DNA from: Sambucus nigra
Taxonomy: Eukaryota; Streptophyta; Magnoliopsida; Dipsacales; Adoxaceae
Direction of reading: 5' to 3'
Assembly (NCBI GenBank): GCA_949130495.1
Contig: OX422215.1
Coordinates: forward strand, 71,563,244-71,627,243
Length of the DNA: 64,000 nucleotides
Shown here: piece after piece, positions 21,518 to 32,613 of the stretch
Numbering within the stretch: the first letter of the stretch is position 1
Layout: each line of letters starts with the position of its first letter
Made by a program: the position numbers and the translations under genes
The notes under the pieces: model-generated
Database searches by the model: none
What the model was told of the DNA's origin: nothing
Seen by the model: only the letters and a program-made list of their open reading frames with translations

Positions 21518-24149
21518 TATAACACCCCGTATTTCTGTGCATGTAATATTTAATTGACTCGAGAAATTTTAAATTACTCATGTGTCGTAATTTAATTGAA
21601 GTAATTATGGTAATATTTATTTAAATATTAATCGGAGAGTGAATGGTTAATATTTAGGGAAATTTAATTACTAAGTGAATAGTAATAATTTATTTACGTC
21701 ATAACGTGTATTAGTGACGTGACATGTATTTATCTCAGCCGGGAGTCGGTATAGACTAATTTGGGTGTGAGATAAGGATTTTTATAAATTAATTCGGATG
21801 TCAATTTTGAGTGCACGGTTGAGTCCGAATGGGCCGAGATAGTCGAAAAAGTATACCCGGGGGTAGTAAACGGGTCACGCGGTATTTTTAGGCATAACCG
21901 TGCTCACACGGGGTTATTTGGGTCACTTGGGCTTGACCCATTAGGATAAAAACGGGATTAGTATTTTAAGACCTAAATCTAAGAGTGGGGAAAGACAGAG
22001 AAACATAAACCTAAATCTAAGAAATTGGGGAGAAAGTGAGAGGGAACAGTTAAAGCCAATTTGGGGATCTTTTGGAGAAAAAAAAAAGGAACGAATTGGG
22101 TGCTCATCATCAAGCTTGCCTCTACACCAACAGATCAGACCCAACGAACCCCAAAAGGCAAGTGGTTAACTTGTTGTGATATTTATTTATGATATCCAAT
22201 TCATATTTTTGTGATGTGTAAATCAAAATTAGTTTTGGGTGTAAAAGGGTACAAAAAAAGGATTTTTTTTGTATATAGAACACTTAAATGAAATTAATGT
22301 GGGAATTCATTAGGTTACATAGTTTTGAGATAATTTATTTAGATGTGAAAACCCAGTAGAAATTTATGAACAAATTTAGGATAAACAGATAAAATTGAGA
22401 CTGAAAGAGTAAAGACTCGGAAATTCCCCAAATTTGAAAAAGTAGAGATTTATGAAATTTAATTTGTGTTTAAGATTCTAGGGGAGGTCCTAATCACGCT
22501 CCCATATGATAAAAATGTTGTGTATGTTTAAGATGAACCATAGACGAGTTTAGAGGTTAGATAAAATTCGTTAATGGCAGAAACAGAAAGTTTGAGAAGA
22601 TGAGGACATGTTCGATCGATCGATCGATGGCTGGGATCGATCGATCGATGGCTAAGAATTTTTGACAGTTTAGCCTTGGGAGTTTCAAGTGGGATTTTCT
22701 TTTAGTTTAATTACCACCGAGTCTAATTAAGGGAGAAAATTTAATTAGGGAGCTTAATATCCTCATAATTATAGGGGCATATAATTAGGAGTGGTGGGGT
22801 AATTAAGTGTAACACTTACGTATGAATCTTAAGAATAAATTCTAAGAAATAAAATAACGAACTAGGTGAATAAGTTCAGGTATAGTAGTAGGGCGACACT
22901 ACTCACTTAAATTAATTATATGGGTGAGGGGCTTATCTCACTTTCAGGGAAGGAATATGACCGCCTCCATTACGTTCATGCTTTTGGCCAAGTTAGTGAG
23001 CGATTCTGACTTGGGGTAACTAGGATATGCGAGTACTCATAGTGTGATATCACTTTAAAGAATACATCTGGTGAGTTATTATTCGGGAGGATGGGTTATA
23101 TTTATATTCAACATATGTGTGAATGTTGTAATATGGTTCTACGTATATAATGGGATAAATAGTTATATACGGGTTATTAAATACATAAAGTGAATTGCAT
23201 TAATTATATATGGGTTATATTCACATTCAACATGTGTGATTGTTGTAAGATAACTGTACGTACATAATGGGGTCAATAATTATATACGGGAAATTTAAAT
23301 ACTTGGAGAAAAGTGTATTATTTATATAACTAGTGAATGTTATATGGCTTTTAAGGAAAGATGATTAACTAAGTTAAGGCGATAAATAGCTTATAAGTCA
23401 TGCATTAAAAATACTCGGGATTTAGTAGGGCGGTTGACAAGCGTTATATCAAGTATCTAATTTCGGGGTAGAGGACTAGGTGGGATATAAAAAAGGCGTT
23501 AGGTGTGCACATTAGTTGAGGGGTGAGTCTGTCCTCAAGGGAGTGTGACACTAACTAAAATATGAAGCGCATTCATGCATATTTTATTACTGAAAGTTAA
23601 TCATTTGATAAATATTTTCAAAATGTTTTGGGTTCTAACCCTTGTTATAAAATATTTTCAAAACCTTTTAGGTGTCCGGCCACAGGGACGCCAGGCTTGA
23701 TTCATTACAGGGATTCGCTGCTGCAGCATATGTGGATGTTGCAGGATTTGGATAGGCGCCTCTATTCCTTTTATTCCTAGTATAGAGATTTTCTATCAGA
23801 TATTCGAGCATGTTGCTCATCGTTTTATTTAGTATTTGTTTCAGATACTTGAGATCCATTATTATCTGTCTTTACATTTGTGTTGGATTTTATCCGATGG
23901 TTTATTCGGTCAGTTTCTTATTTATATGTGATGGTTCGATTCAGTTAGCTTATGATTGTTAATGATTTATTTCCGCGTGAGTAAGTCATTGAATTAATGA
24001 AAGATAAAACTTGGCACCAGTCTAATTTCACTTAGGTGGTTAGTAATTAAAAAGTTTCGACACTGATGCTAAGAATGAACCAACTGAGAAACCTGTTCTA
24101 TTTTAATTTAGGACTGATCACCCGGGGTTTAATTAGGTGGGGTGTCACA
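21518..24149 (+). mobile_element. Solo LTR of a gypsy (Tekay/Del-like) element, 2,632 bp
   Basis: Starts TATAACACCCCGTATTT (a decayed TGTAACACCCCG) and ends GGTGGGGTGTCACA. It is flanked by perfect AAAAC duplications at 21,513-21,517 and 24,150-24,154. Ends of the TGT-ACACCCC / GGGGTGT-ACA kind and the large size match the LTRs at 29,690-34,448, and GATGCTAAGAATG near the end is shared with them. No internal domain is present, so it arose by recombination between two LTRs. Clade assignment is from end structure only. Confidence 0.8.
22612..22649. repeat. CGATCGAT palindromic repeat in solo LTR
   Basis: Two copies of a CGATCGATCGATGGCT-type block, 20 bp apart, self-complementary and CpG-containing in an AT-rich LTR. 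Confidence 0.85.
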
Positions 24150-24154
24150 AAAAC

Positions 24155-25380
24155 AATCAAATTAGAGTGTGATAGTAATTATTTAGCGAAGTTAATTGAC
24201 ATTAATTTAAATAATGAAAATAAACAACGAGTGTTAATTTGTAATTCTTTATTTTTAATTAGAAGACAATTTTAATTATTTTCCTTTAGGTCCCTAATGT
24301 ACTTTAATAAAAATACCTTTTAGTCTCAAAACTTTAACTAATGACTCAATCTTTCACTTAAGATAGAGAGAGAAATCTGTTTTTTTTTTATCTGGAGGGG
24401 AGAATTACGACTCTTTGAGTTTGGGAAGATAGAGAAAAAATTATCCTCACTTCTTCACCTTCTTGCTCATAGGGTCTCTTAAACGTTTATCCATGTTCAA
24501 GAAGGTGTGATAATACACACAATATGTCATCTAAATGCTTGGAGGTTCGTACACTTTGTAATATATGATGTGACACGAAAGCGGTAAAAAAGTCGGACCG
24601 CATAGAAAATTTTGAGGGGTGTTTTCTATGAACAACTGCTATGACATGGGGACCAAGACGATTTGAGATTATTAAGATCGCAGAATAAATTATTTTTTGT
24701 TCAAGGATGAAGAGACAATTAGGTGTGACAATTTGGATTTTATCTGGTTCAATTTAGAGAGAATCGCATATGCATGATATCTTAAATACCCTTTACAAAT
24801 TTTCCAATAACAAAATTATTAAAACTTGATTATCAACCAAATCCCACAATCCAGTTAATTATACCCCCAACGTATATCCTTCACACATGACTATTATTTC
24901 ACATTAAATGACACCTCTTCACGCCTCACATTCTTATACCCTCTTCCATCTCTATGTATATACTTTAGAGTAATTCTACATATCCCAACATTTGAGAGTA
25001 AATTGAAACGAAATGATCGCGTGACAATCAGACGGTGCTTTTGGTCTAATAAAAAAGTAAATAGATAGTGAATCAAAAAAACAATTTGTGAGTTAAAAGT
25101 AATATGTGATTGCTACATAAGCATTAAGTTTCAATTTGGTCTCAAATGGTGGGCTGTATAGAACTAGACTTTAAGTAGTTTTTCTATTCCTCTGCATTCA
25201 TTTGTTCAAAATTGTCCGTAATAATATATCTGGTATCTTCTATATTCGGACATGAGCAACCTTGTCTATAAGCGGGGTAGGCCACTGCCCAGTCCCCCTA
25301 AATCTCCCCCAGACCACCAATTTCTTTTATAGGTTGATGAAGCCAAAATTTGGATGACCTTGGATTTCACTTAGTATGAA
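24155..25380. other. Unassigned AT-rich sequence
   Basis: Nothing recognisable in about 1.2 kb. Frames are short and no repeat ends were found. Confidence 0.4.
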
Positions 25381-26180
25381 ATGTGTGTGAGTTGGATTTA
25401 TAAAATAAAAATCAATAAATAAATTTGACACGAGTATTTAACGTGGTTTGTCCCAAGGATTTGGGCTACATCCACGGACAAATGGGTTCCTTTATCTTAT
25501 ATTGATAAAGGGATAAAATGACAAGTTACAAAGCTGACTTACAATTTCCTGTAGGCCAAATACATCAAGTATAGAATTACAATAGAGCACGAGAGGGAGA
25601 ATGCCAATACAAAGTAAATAAAGCTTAACTGTCAACATGGTTTACATTAATAATGTGTTGGGTATTAATAGCCTTGGAGTGAGATTTCTTGAGATTTAGG
25701 TGGGAATACGACATTAATTTTGGTGGTTAGGAGCCATTAATGCAACCCCTTCTCTAAAGACTTCAATAGCATTGTTGGCCTTCTTTGTGTGACATGGGGC
25801 TCTAGTCTCTACGACACTATATTCTGAGAACATTCCTTGGTTAGGAAGGTCAAATATTATTTTTTGTACTTGCATTATAGATTTTAAATTCATATCATGG
25901 ATTGAGAAAGATTTGAGTCACAAGTTGTGGATGATGCCTTAGGCTCACTTGGGAAGTGGGCAAGTGTCTGAGAGCTAGGGTCCATTTGGCATACCTTGTA
26001 AATGTTGAGGGTCTTTTTGCAATGGATTCTTCATTATATTTATGTTATTAAGAGAGATATGGGTTTGGACTTTATTATGGACTCTGAGTGGCATGTCTCA
26101 TGTGCTTTTATTCTCTTAGGACTTTTTAGGTGGATTGGGCCTTGACTAAGTCTAGTGCTAAATTTATACATATTATAAGT
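25380..26180. repeat. Possible copia-type LTR remnant
   Basis: The segment TTAACGTGGTTTGTCCC followed by GGGCTACATCCACGGAC (25,437-25,480) resembles a motif common in LTRs of plant copia elements. No second LTR, primer site or clean ends were found. It could also be a diverged repeat of another class. Confidence 0.3.
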
Positions 26181-26561
26181 ATAAAGAAATTTTAGATCAA
26201 TTTGGTTTGTTTAACCACTTAAGATAGACCCCAAAATAAAATAAAAAATGTATTTTTACCAATTGGTCACGTAAACTAAGTATATAGTCAAATAAATTCT
26301 ATAGTTATTAATTTCCTCCAGTAGGTCCCATGAAAAATTATTTTTGCTCCAATAGGTCCTATTAGAAATCATGTAGCAAATATTTAATAGATGTAGGAAT
26401 ATGACCTGTTAAGAAAAATTTATGTTGATACAACGAATGAGGAAATGTCTTATGCAAACATGAATCATCAAACTACCAATTAAAAAAATTCGGTCCACTT
26501 AAAAGGGGGCTAAAATAAAGATGAAAATTGAGTCCACTTAAAACAATACCCCCTCCCTTCC

Positions 26562-26603
26562 ACCCCCCCCCCACCCCCCCCCCCCCCCCCCACACACACA
26601 CAC
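26562..26603. repeat. Poly-C tract grading into (CA)n
   Basis: Runs of C interrupted by A, then CACACACACA. Low complexity; assembly length may be unreliable. Confidence 0.9.
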
Positions 26604-26923
26604 CCCACAAAAAAAAGTATCAATTTAAAATATGCTCAAAATAAAATACTTGGCCAACTTCCAAATATGCCTGAAATAAAAATAAAAAACCCTAATACCT
26701 AGCACCACACCAGTACATAATCTCTCTCTTTCTCTAACTCTCTCTCACTCTCTCCCAGAGTTATAAATCAATCTTTGTTTTTCATTTTTATTACTTAACT
26801 TAATAATATCTTGTGTGATTATTTTGATTCTTGTGCAACATGTATACTTAGAATATATCCCTTTGGTCATAAAAAAAGGAAAAGACAAGAAATGAATGAG
26901 AAACACAAAAATTAGTAGGGACA

Positions 26924-27007
<84 letters not shown>
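26924..27007. repeat. (AAT)n microsatellite
   Basis: About 28 uninterrupted ATA/AAT triplets. The perfect run suggests recent expansion. Confidence 0.97.
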
Positions 27008-27008
<1 letters not shown>

Positions 27009-27009
27009 T

Positions 27010-27345
27010 GATATTGATGCAAATGAATTATTTTTAGAATTGAAAATTTTGAAAAAGGCATTATCAAAAGAAGTTGGAAAATCAACCGAAGTGTTAGACT
27101 ATATTAAAGACATGAATTATTATTTTCAAATGCTTGGATTACTTACAAAATAATTTTGACTACCGTTACGGTTGTCTCAGACGAAATATGCTTTTCAAAG
27201 ATAAAGTTAATAAAAATTTACCTTCGTTCTCCCACATCACAAGAAAAATTAACTGAATTAGCTATGATACCAATTCAAAAAGATTGTTTTAAAGAATAAA
27301 CTTTGATGAGTTAATCGATACTCCTGCATATCAAAATGCAATAAT
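27010..27345 (+). pseudogene. hAT transposase C-terminal (dimerisation) domain relic
   Basis: The frame from 27,010 reads ELFLELKILKKALSKEVGK and EVLDYIKDMNYYF. After a 1-nt loss near 27,127 it continues NAWITYKIILTTVTVVSDE, CFSKIKLIKIYLRSPTSQEK and LTELAMIPIQKD, and after a second 1-nt loss near 27,288 INFDELIDTPAYQNA. This is the C-terminal dimerisation region of TTF-type zinc-finger hAT transposases of plants (usual core: SF-KLKLIK-YLRS-MSQERL). The rest of the transposase is absent. The relic begins directly at the AAT microsatellite. Confidence 0.85.
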
Positions 27346-27769
27346 AATACATTTTACATAATATTTTATGCTTAAAGTAGAGCTCAGATGTTTTTAATGT
27401 ATTTTTATGAATATGATGTGATGGTACCTTTTCATTTGTGTTTTTTTCACTCTATTTTGAGAAGATTTGTGTGAATTTTAATGGTGCCTAACATCATCAT
27501 TACCCTATGATCTTACCGTCATTCTTCACTTTTGTCTATTTTTTGTAAGAAAGGCCGACAACTTCAAAATGCATAATTTATCCAAAAACCTGAATATAGA
27601 AAAATGGATGTACATTATCACATTTATTGTTAACATTATTTTCCCCATTCTCTATTGTTCCAACTTCAACTTCATAAGCTAAATTTGGATACCAGGGCCA
27701 ATGGTGATAGAAAATTGAGTTCCAATATTGATCATTAATGGATTTAGCATTAAAACACAACAAACTCAA

Positions 27770-27772
<3 letters not shown>

Positions 27773-27831
<59 letters not shown>
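27773..27831. repeat. (TA)n then (GA)n microsatellite
   Basis: About 38 bp of TA followed by about 20 bp of GA, abutting the left arm of the foldback MITE. Confidence 0.95.
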
Positions 27832-27834
<3 letters not shown>

Positions 27835-27942
27835 TGCAGGATCATGGGTGAACTAAGTCCATGCGGACTTGGTGCGAACCAATTTTTTTAACATACCAAA
27901 AAAAAAATGATTTTGAGTTGATTTTTTTGTGTGGATTGTTTA
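27831..27942. mobile_element. Left arm of a foldback MITE split by Copia-2
   Basis: Contains AGGATC, TGCGGACTTGGTGCG and GAGTTGATTTTTTTGTG in the order that appears, inverted, in the right arm at 38,366-38,525 (GAGGTGATTTTTTTGTG, AAATGGTGCGGATT, AGGATCC). Arms of more than 100 bp and a small loop make a foldback element of about 265 bp. The terminal base and target duplication are not fixed. No coding capacity. Confidence 0.75.
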
Positions 27943-28486
27943 TGTAAAACCATTCTTTATAAAACTCTAATATTAATCATAAACACATTAATTTGATTAA
28001 ACTTTAACATACAATTGTTCATAAAATAATCTTGGATCTTCATGTTTTCACAAAATATGCATAAACGATGGAAATAAAGACTTATTTGATCCAATGCATT
28101 GATCAAATTTGTTGTAAAAGTCTCTTTTAATCATCTTGATTAATTTCTCCAGCAGTCCCTCTTCTTTAATTAAAAATTGCACTTAAATAAAATTTTGGAT
28201 TTTTCTCCCAATATATTGTGTGTTTATGTAGATTATTTGATGGAGAATAGCCTACTATATATAGAGTGAGAGATGACCTGAATCTCCTATGTAAACTATA
28301 ATTCTACCATCCATAGGAGACTAACCCACTTAATCTCTTAAAATCCTGATGACTTATCTAAAGGTCTCCTAACCAAATTGAATTTCTTAGTTAGACCACA
28401 TCAAGTAGGATTTTTTTATTTAACCCATTAATTAATTTCGAATTTCATAATTTCGAAATTATTAAATGGATAAAACATTCCTAACA
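27943..28486 (-). repeat. Copia-2 3' LTR (544 bp)
   Basis: The plus strand runs TGTAAAACC...CCTAACA. Aligns over its whole length with 37,799-38,365 (for instance CTTGGATCTTCATGTTTTC and TTGATCCAATGCATTGATC), with scattered substitutions and small indels. On the minus strand the likely TATA box is CTATATATAGTAGG at about 28,250. Confidence 0.9.
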
Positions 28487-28894
28487 GTTTCCCACATGGT
28501 CCTAATAATAATTCACATAATGATTTGATTAAAGGAACATCAGGCGTGCAATAATCTTTAAAATAGTCATCAATAATTATTCGCTTTAATTAAATAATCC
28601 ACTAAATGTGAGTCATAACGGTTCCATACTAATTCAAAAGCATGGTTCCTATCATATACTACGCCACTAATGTCATATTCAATTAGGCCTAAAATGTGGA
28701 TTGCCAATAATGGTCCCATAATTCCGTTATAAAAAGGTTATTTATGTCACATTCATTCACATGCATGTATACAATAAAGATAAAAATATAAACTTTGAAA
28801 CACTTTAGTTATATCATAAGGTAGTGTCAAAAATAAGCACTAACAATCCACAACAATTTTTTTTTTGGCTACACTTAAGACCCATATATTAAGC

Positions 28895-29240
28895 ATGCTT
28901 CATTAATGTCTTTTGTGATAGCCCATTTATGTGAATTTGCAATGTTAACACTTGTACTAATGTGTTAAAGTGACACTCATTATTTCAGAATTTCTTATTT
29001 AATTGAAAGGTATTTACATTCAATGTGCTTAGTTACTCTTGGAATACCTAACATTTCTTCATAAAAAACATTTCAGCGACATTGTCATAATATTTCAGCG
29101 GCTTGATATTAGTGTCGATAACTCCAAGTCCCGAAATGAAGTCACGCTGCCAACATACATAAGTTGTAGCATCAAAGCATGCTACAAACTCAGTTTTCAC
29201 AATAGTTAATGGATGGATTATGTTGCACTCCTTCATTATA
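28895..29240 (-). pseudogene. Copia-2 RNase H relic
   Basis: A 62-codon frame at 29,236-29,048 reads KTEFVACFDATTYVCWQRDF then ISGLGVIDTNIKPLKYYDNV. This is the copia RNase H segment with its conserved EFVA-EAT--A-WLR-type pattern. The following sequence toward 28,900 is too broken to translate. Confidence 0.8.
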
Positions 29241-29689
29241 TTCGTCGTTAAACCAAAACAAACATAGTTAAGTAAGAGTGAATTTAATACTATTCATACA
29301 ACTAGTAAATCTGAGTCATAATAACCGTTCATATTTAAATGAACACATATATCATTAATGCAAGCATATAGTCTTTTAAGTATCTCACTACTTCATACTT
29401 AAATCTTAAATCCATATAAAATTATTTTGTTTCTCTACTTTCTAAATCCGTGCTTGTATATATATAAAATATATAAACTTACTCCCACTAATCTTAAGGT
29501 GTATACAAATATACAACGATTAAAAACATGATGGTATTATTTCTTAAAACATGACATGTGGGAAACTTACGTTTATACAATGATCTCTTAAATGTATACA
29601 CGTGGTTTATTAAACTCCAAAAAGTAGTTTTCACATCCACTTAATGTAACTCCAATCATAATGAGCTACTAATTTCATAAGAATTTTAT

Positions 29690-32031
29690 TGTCACACCCC
29701 ACCTACTTCTGGTGTCGACCGCCACCAAAACCAAGTTGGGTGCGAGTAAATAAATACCATTCTTAGCATGAGACAAATATGAGACATAATAAAATCCATC
29801 CACAAGATCAATAATTGAATCAATCTCAAATGATCATAAACAACTGAGCGATAAAAGATCCATCACATGATAAAACTCCGAATAAATCAATCTCTAAAAA
29901 TATGAAACTGAATAATCTCCAACTGAATCCAGTGAAATTACGAATAAAACCCATAATAACTTTGGAACCGAATGGCCCAATTAAAAACATAAACTGTGTC
30001 TCAAAGTAAATATGAAGGAATGAAAAACTAAACTAAATCAATATGCATAAGGTAGAGCAACTCCAACTGCACCTCCAAGTAAAACTCCAATTAATTCTAT
30101 GCAGCTTCTCCAAGTTATCCTGAAAAAGTTAGTCAAAGCACGAGGTCAGAGCCCCGAGCATGAATACACATTACTCCCCTCAATAGTATCCTTGAACCCA
30201 GACAATATAATTATACGCAATAAATATCACAATAGAATATTTTAAATTAAACTAGATATATATAAATCACTAACTACTCGCAAAAATCCCCATTTAAAAA
30301 GGCACACAAATATGATTTTAAATTCCCAAGTCCCACGATGTTAATTTAATTAAATTAACCAACTTTTATTATTGTTCTCACTTATTATTATGGCGGTCCT
30401 CCCGTCCCGGGTGTTAATTTCCACCAAAGTGTCACACTTGCCAAAATGCCTATCAAATCTGTTTAAGCTGTCGATCCCTCGCAATTTGATAAAGTTCCAC
30501 ACACGACACGATATAAATCGCCCGCTGACCCGTTTAAACTGTCGGTCCCTGACACATTATGTCGTCACAAATTTTAATACCCGTTTTTATCTTAGGAATT
30601 AATTCTCCATTTCTCAATTTCATAATATATAAATAACCCCACCCTTTTAATCGATATGAGATCCTCAAAATACCCCTTAGTCCTATAGCTAAGGGTCCCC
30701 AAGTTATCAATACGTCCTACCCTATGTATATGATGAATTTCTAACTTAAATCTCGACCTAGTCTCATGCCTAGGCTAGTGTAATAACGATAAAATACCGA
30801 AAATCAGCCCACTCCCGACATAATAAAGTCGTATTAATCTACCCTCACTAGTCACATACCTTGAAGATGTAAATCATCAAAAAGTTTATCCACTAGTCCC
30901 ATACCTAGAAGGCATCCTAAAATATATGGAGAGCATAAATACCCAATAACCCGTCATCATAATGGAAATTTAATAATACCAACAAGTCACACAAACAAGC
31001 ATAAATAATCAATGTATAAAACTATGCGTAATAGTCCAATTCAATTAAATCTTAATTTAATTATCACATCATCAAAATATCCAATTAATCTCATTTAATT
31101 ATTTTAAATTAAATACACCTGAATTTCATCATTATCACATCAAAATTCCAATCTATTATCTCAACACAAATTATGTGAGTTATACACCCCCAAATTCATT
31201 TAATTTAAAACCAAGGTTTTTCTATATGCAACCCACACTAATAAAACCCAAAATCCACTCATGAATCCTACGTACCCACGGGTTATGAATATTATTCATT
31301 TTAAAAAAATTATAGAAACAACCCCAAGTTTTAAGTGTCCACTTTCTCTAATTAGGTTGCTACTTGATTTTAAGAAAAAAGTGTAATTAAGAGTTTAGGC
31401 AACACTTAAAACGCATAATACTAAAGGAAAGGAATAGAGTATTCATGACTGTTATTAGTTGGATAAAAATCTGAGTAGAAGGTTGAACTCCTCTAGATGA
31501 AAACACCAATTGAATCTTCAAAACTTGTTAGAAGATGGGGCTAGGGGTTCAACATGAGAGGAAAATAGGTTTGGAAAAGCTTTCTGGAGAAAGTTTGAGA
31601 GAAAAGTGATTTTCAAAGTCCCAGCCCTGTATTAATTTAGTATATAAAGGGTTTAGGAGTTAAAACTCAATTAGGAGTCTAAACAAGCCACCGCCTCAGC
31701 GTCGTTCGAACGAGGACACCTGTCGTTCGAAAGACATGCGGCGTCGTTCGAACGACATGCGGCGTCGTTTGAACGACCCCCAAAATCCAAAAATATATCT
31801 TTTAAAATCCGACTCTAATTATCTGATAAAAATACATTAGCTGAACAAATACGCACCTGCCAGTTAAATATTGAAATAAAAACCTTATAACCTTTTATAA
31901 AAGACCCGAATTAATTCCCAATTGAAAAATTTACAAATAAAATCAAGTTAAATTCTTAAAGGCTAGTAACTCCAAGATTTTATTTTTCTCCAATTTAATA
32001 AAAATCAATAATCAAAACACGGGGTGTTATA
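29690..32031 (-). repeat. 3' LTR of the short-interior gypsy element (2,342 bp)
   Basis: Plus strand TGTCACACCCCACC...CGGGGTGTTATA (TATA for expected TACA). Longer than its partner by about 500 bp, the segment 30,935-31,437, which is absent from the other LTR between ATGGAGAG-like and GAGTATTCATG-like flanks. Carries four TCGTTCGAACGA-type palindromes at 31,701-31,777. Confidence 0.9.
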
Positions 32032-32613
32032 TACTTCCCCACTAGCAAAGAATTTCATCCTCGAAATTAGACGAAGCATACACATCGCATAGATCTCGCA
32101 AAAGAAAATATGGCTCACGTATGCCTACCCGTAAGATGCCATAATTGGGCGCCCATACACTGAATTGTACGCGCACCTAGCCCATGAACAACAAAATAAT
32201 ATATATTGCCTATGTACATACGCATAACTATGAAAATAACGGCATACCACACGCTCCCACAAATCCCCACTTGATCCTATATCCGAAAGTCATCAAAATG
32301 CTAACATCCTCAAATTAAATCTCAACACCAAAATCGATACATACGATAACTAATATCTTCACTAAAATCTCCAAAATAATTATCGTCTCCATAATCCATT
32401 CTAAGGATCCTCACATCAAGCTTACAAATTCTAAACTCAATGGCTACAATGTTCTTAGGACAAAACTACATATCTCCAAGAAACACATCTAACACGTATG
32501 CTAGACCCTCTAGCTTAAGGAGTACGAATCAACAAAGGGAATCCAAGATGGGTAACATGGAAGCTAAACGGACTCATAACCTACAAGACCTAAGACAATG
32601 CTCTGATACCATC
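32032..32613 (-). other. Interior of the short gypsy element: PPT, spacer and primer site
   Basis: On the minus strand the exact initiator-Met primer site TGGTATCAGAGC (32,600-32,611) is followed by about 550 bp of non-coding sequence and then the purine tract GCTAGTGGGGAAGT (32,032-32,045). No gag or pol similarity is visible. Confidence 0.85.

Noticed and set aside
27578..27769. 63-codon minus-strand frame (MSLLCFNAKSIND...)
   Set aside because: The composition looks protein-like, but I recognise no family, and it sits between a transposase relic and microsatellites with no splice or homology support.
30372..30602. Matching short frames in the two gypsy LTRs (also 33,310-33,546)
   Set aside because: They are duplicated because the LTRs are duplicated; no domain, and they lie in LTR sequence.
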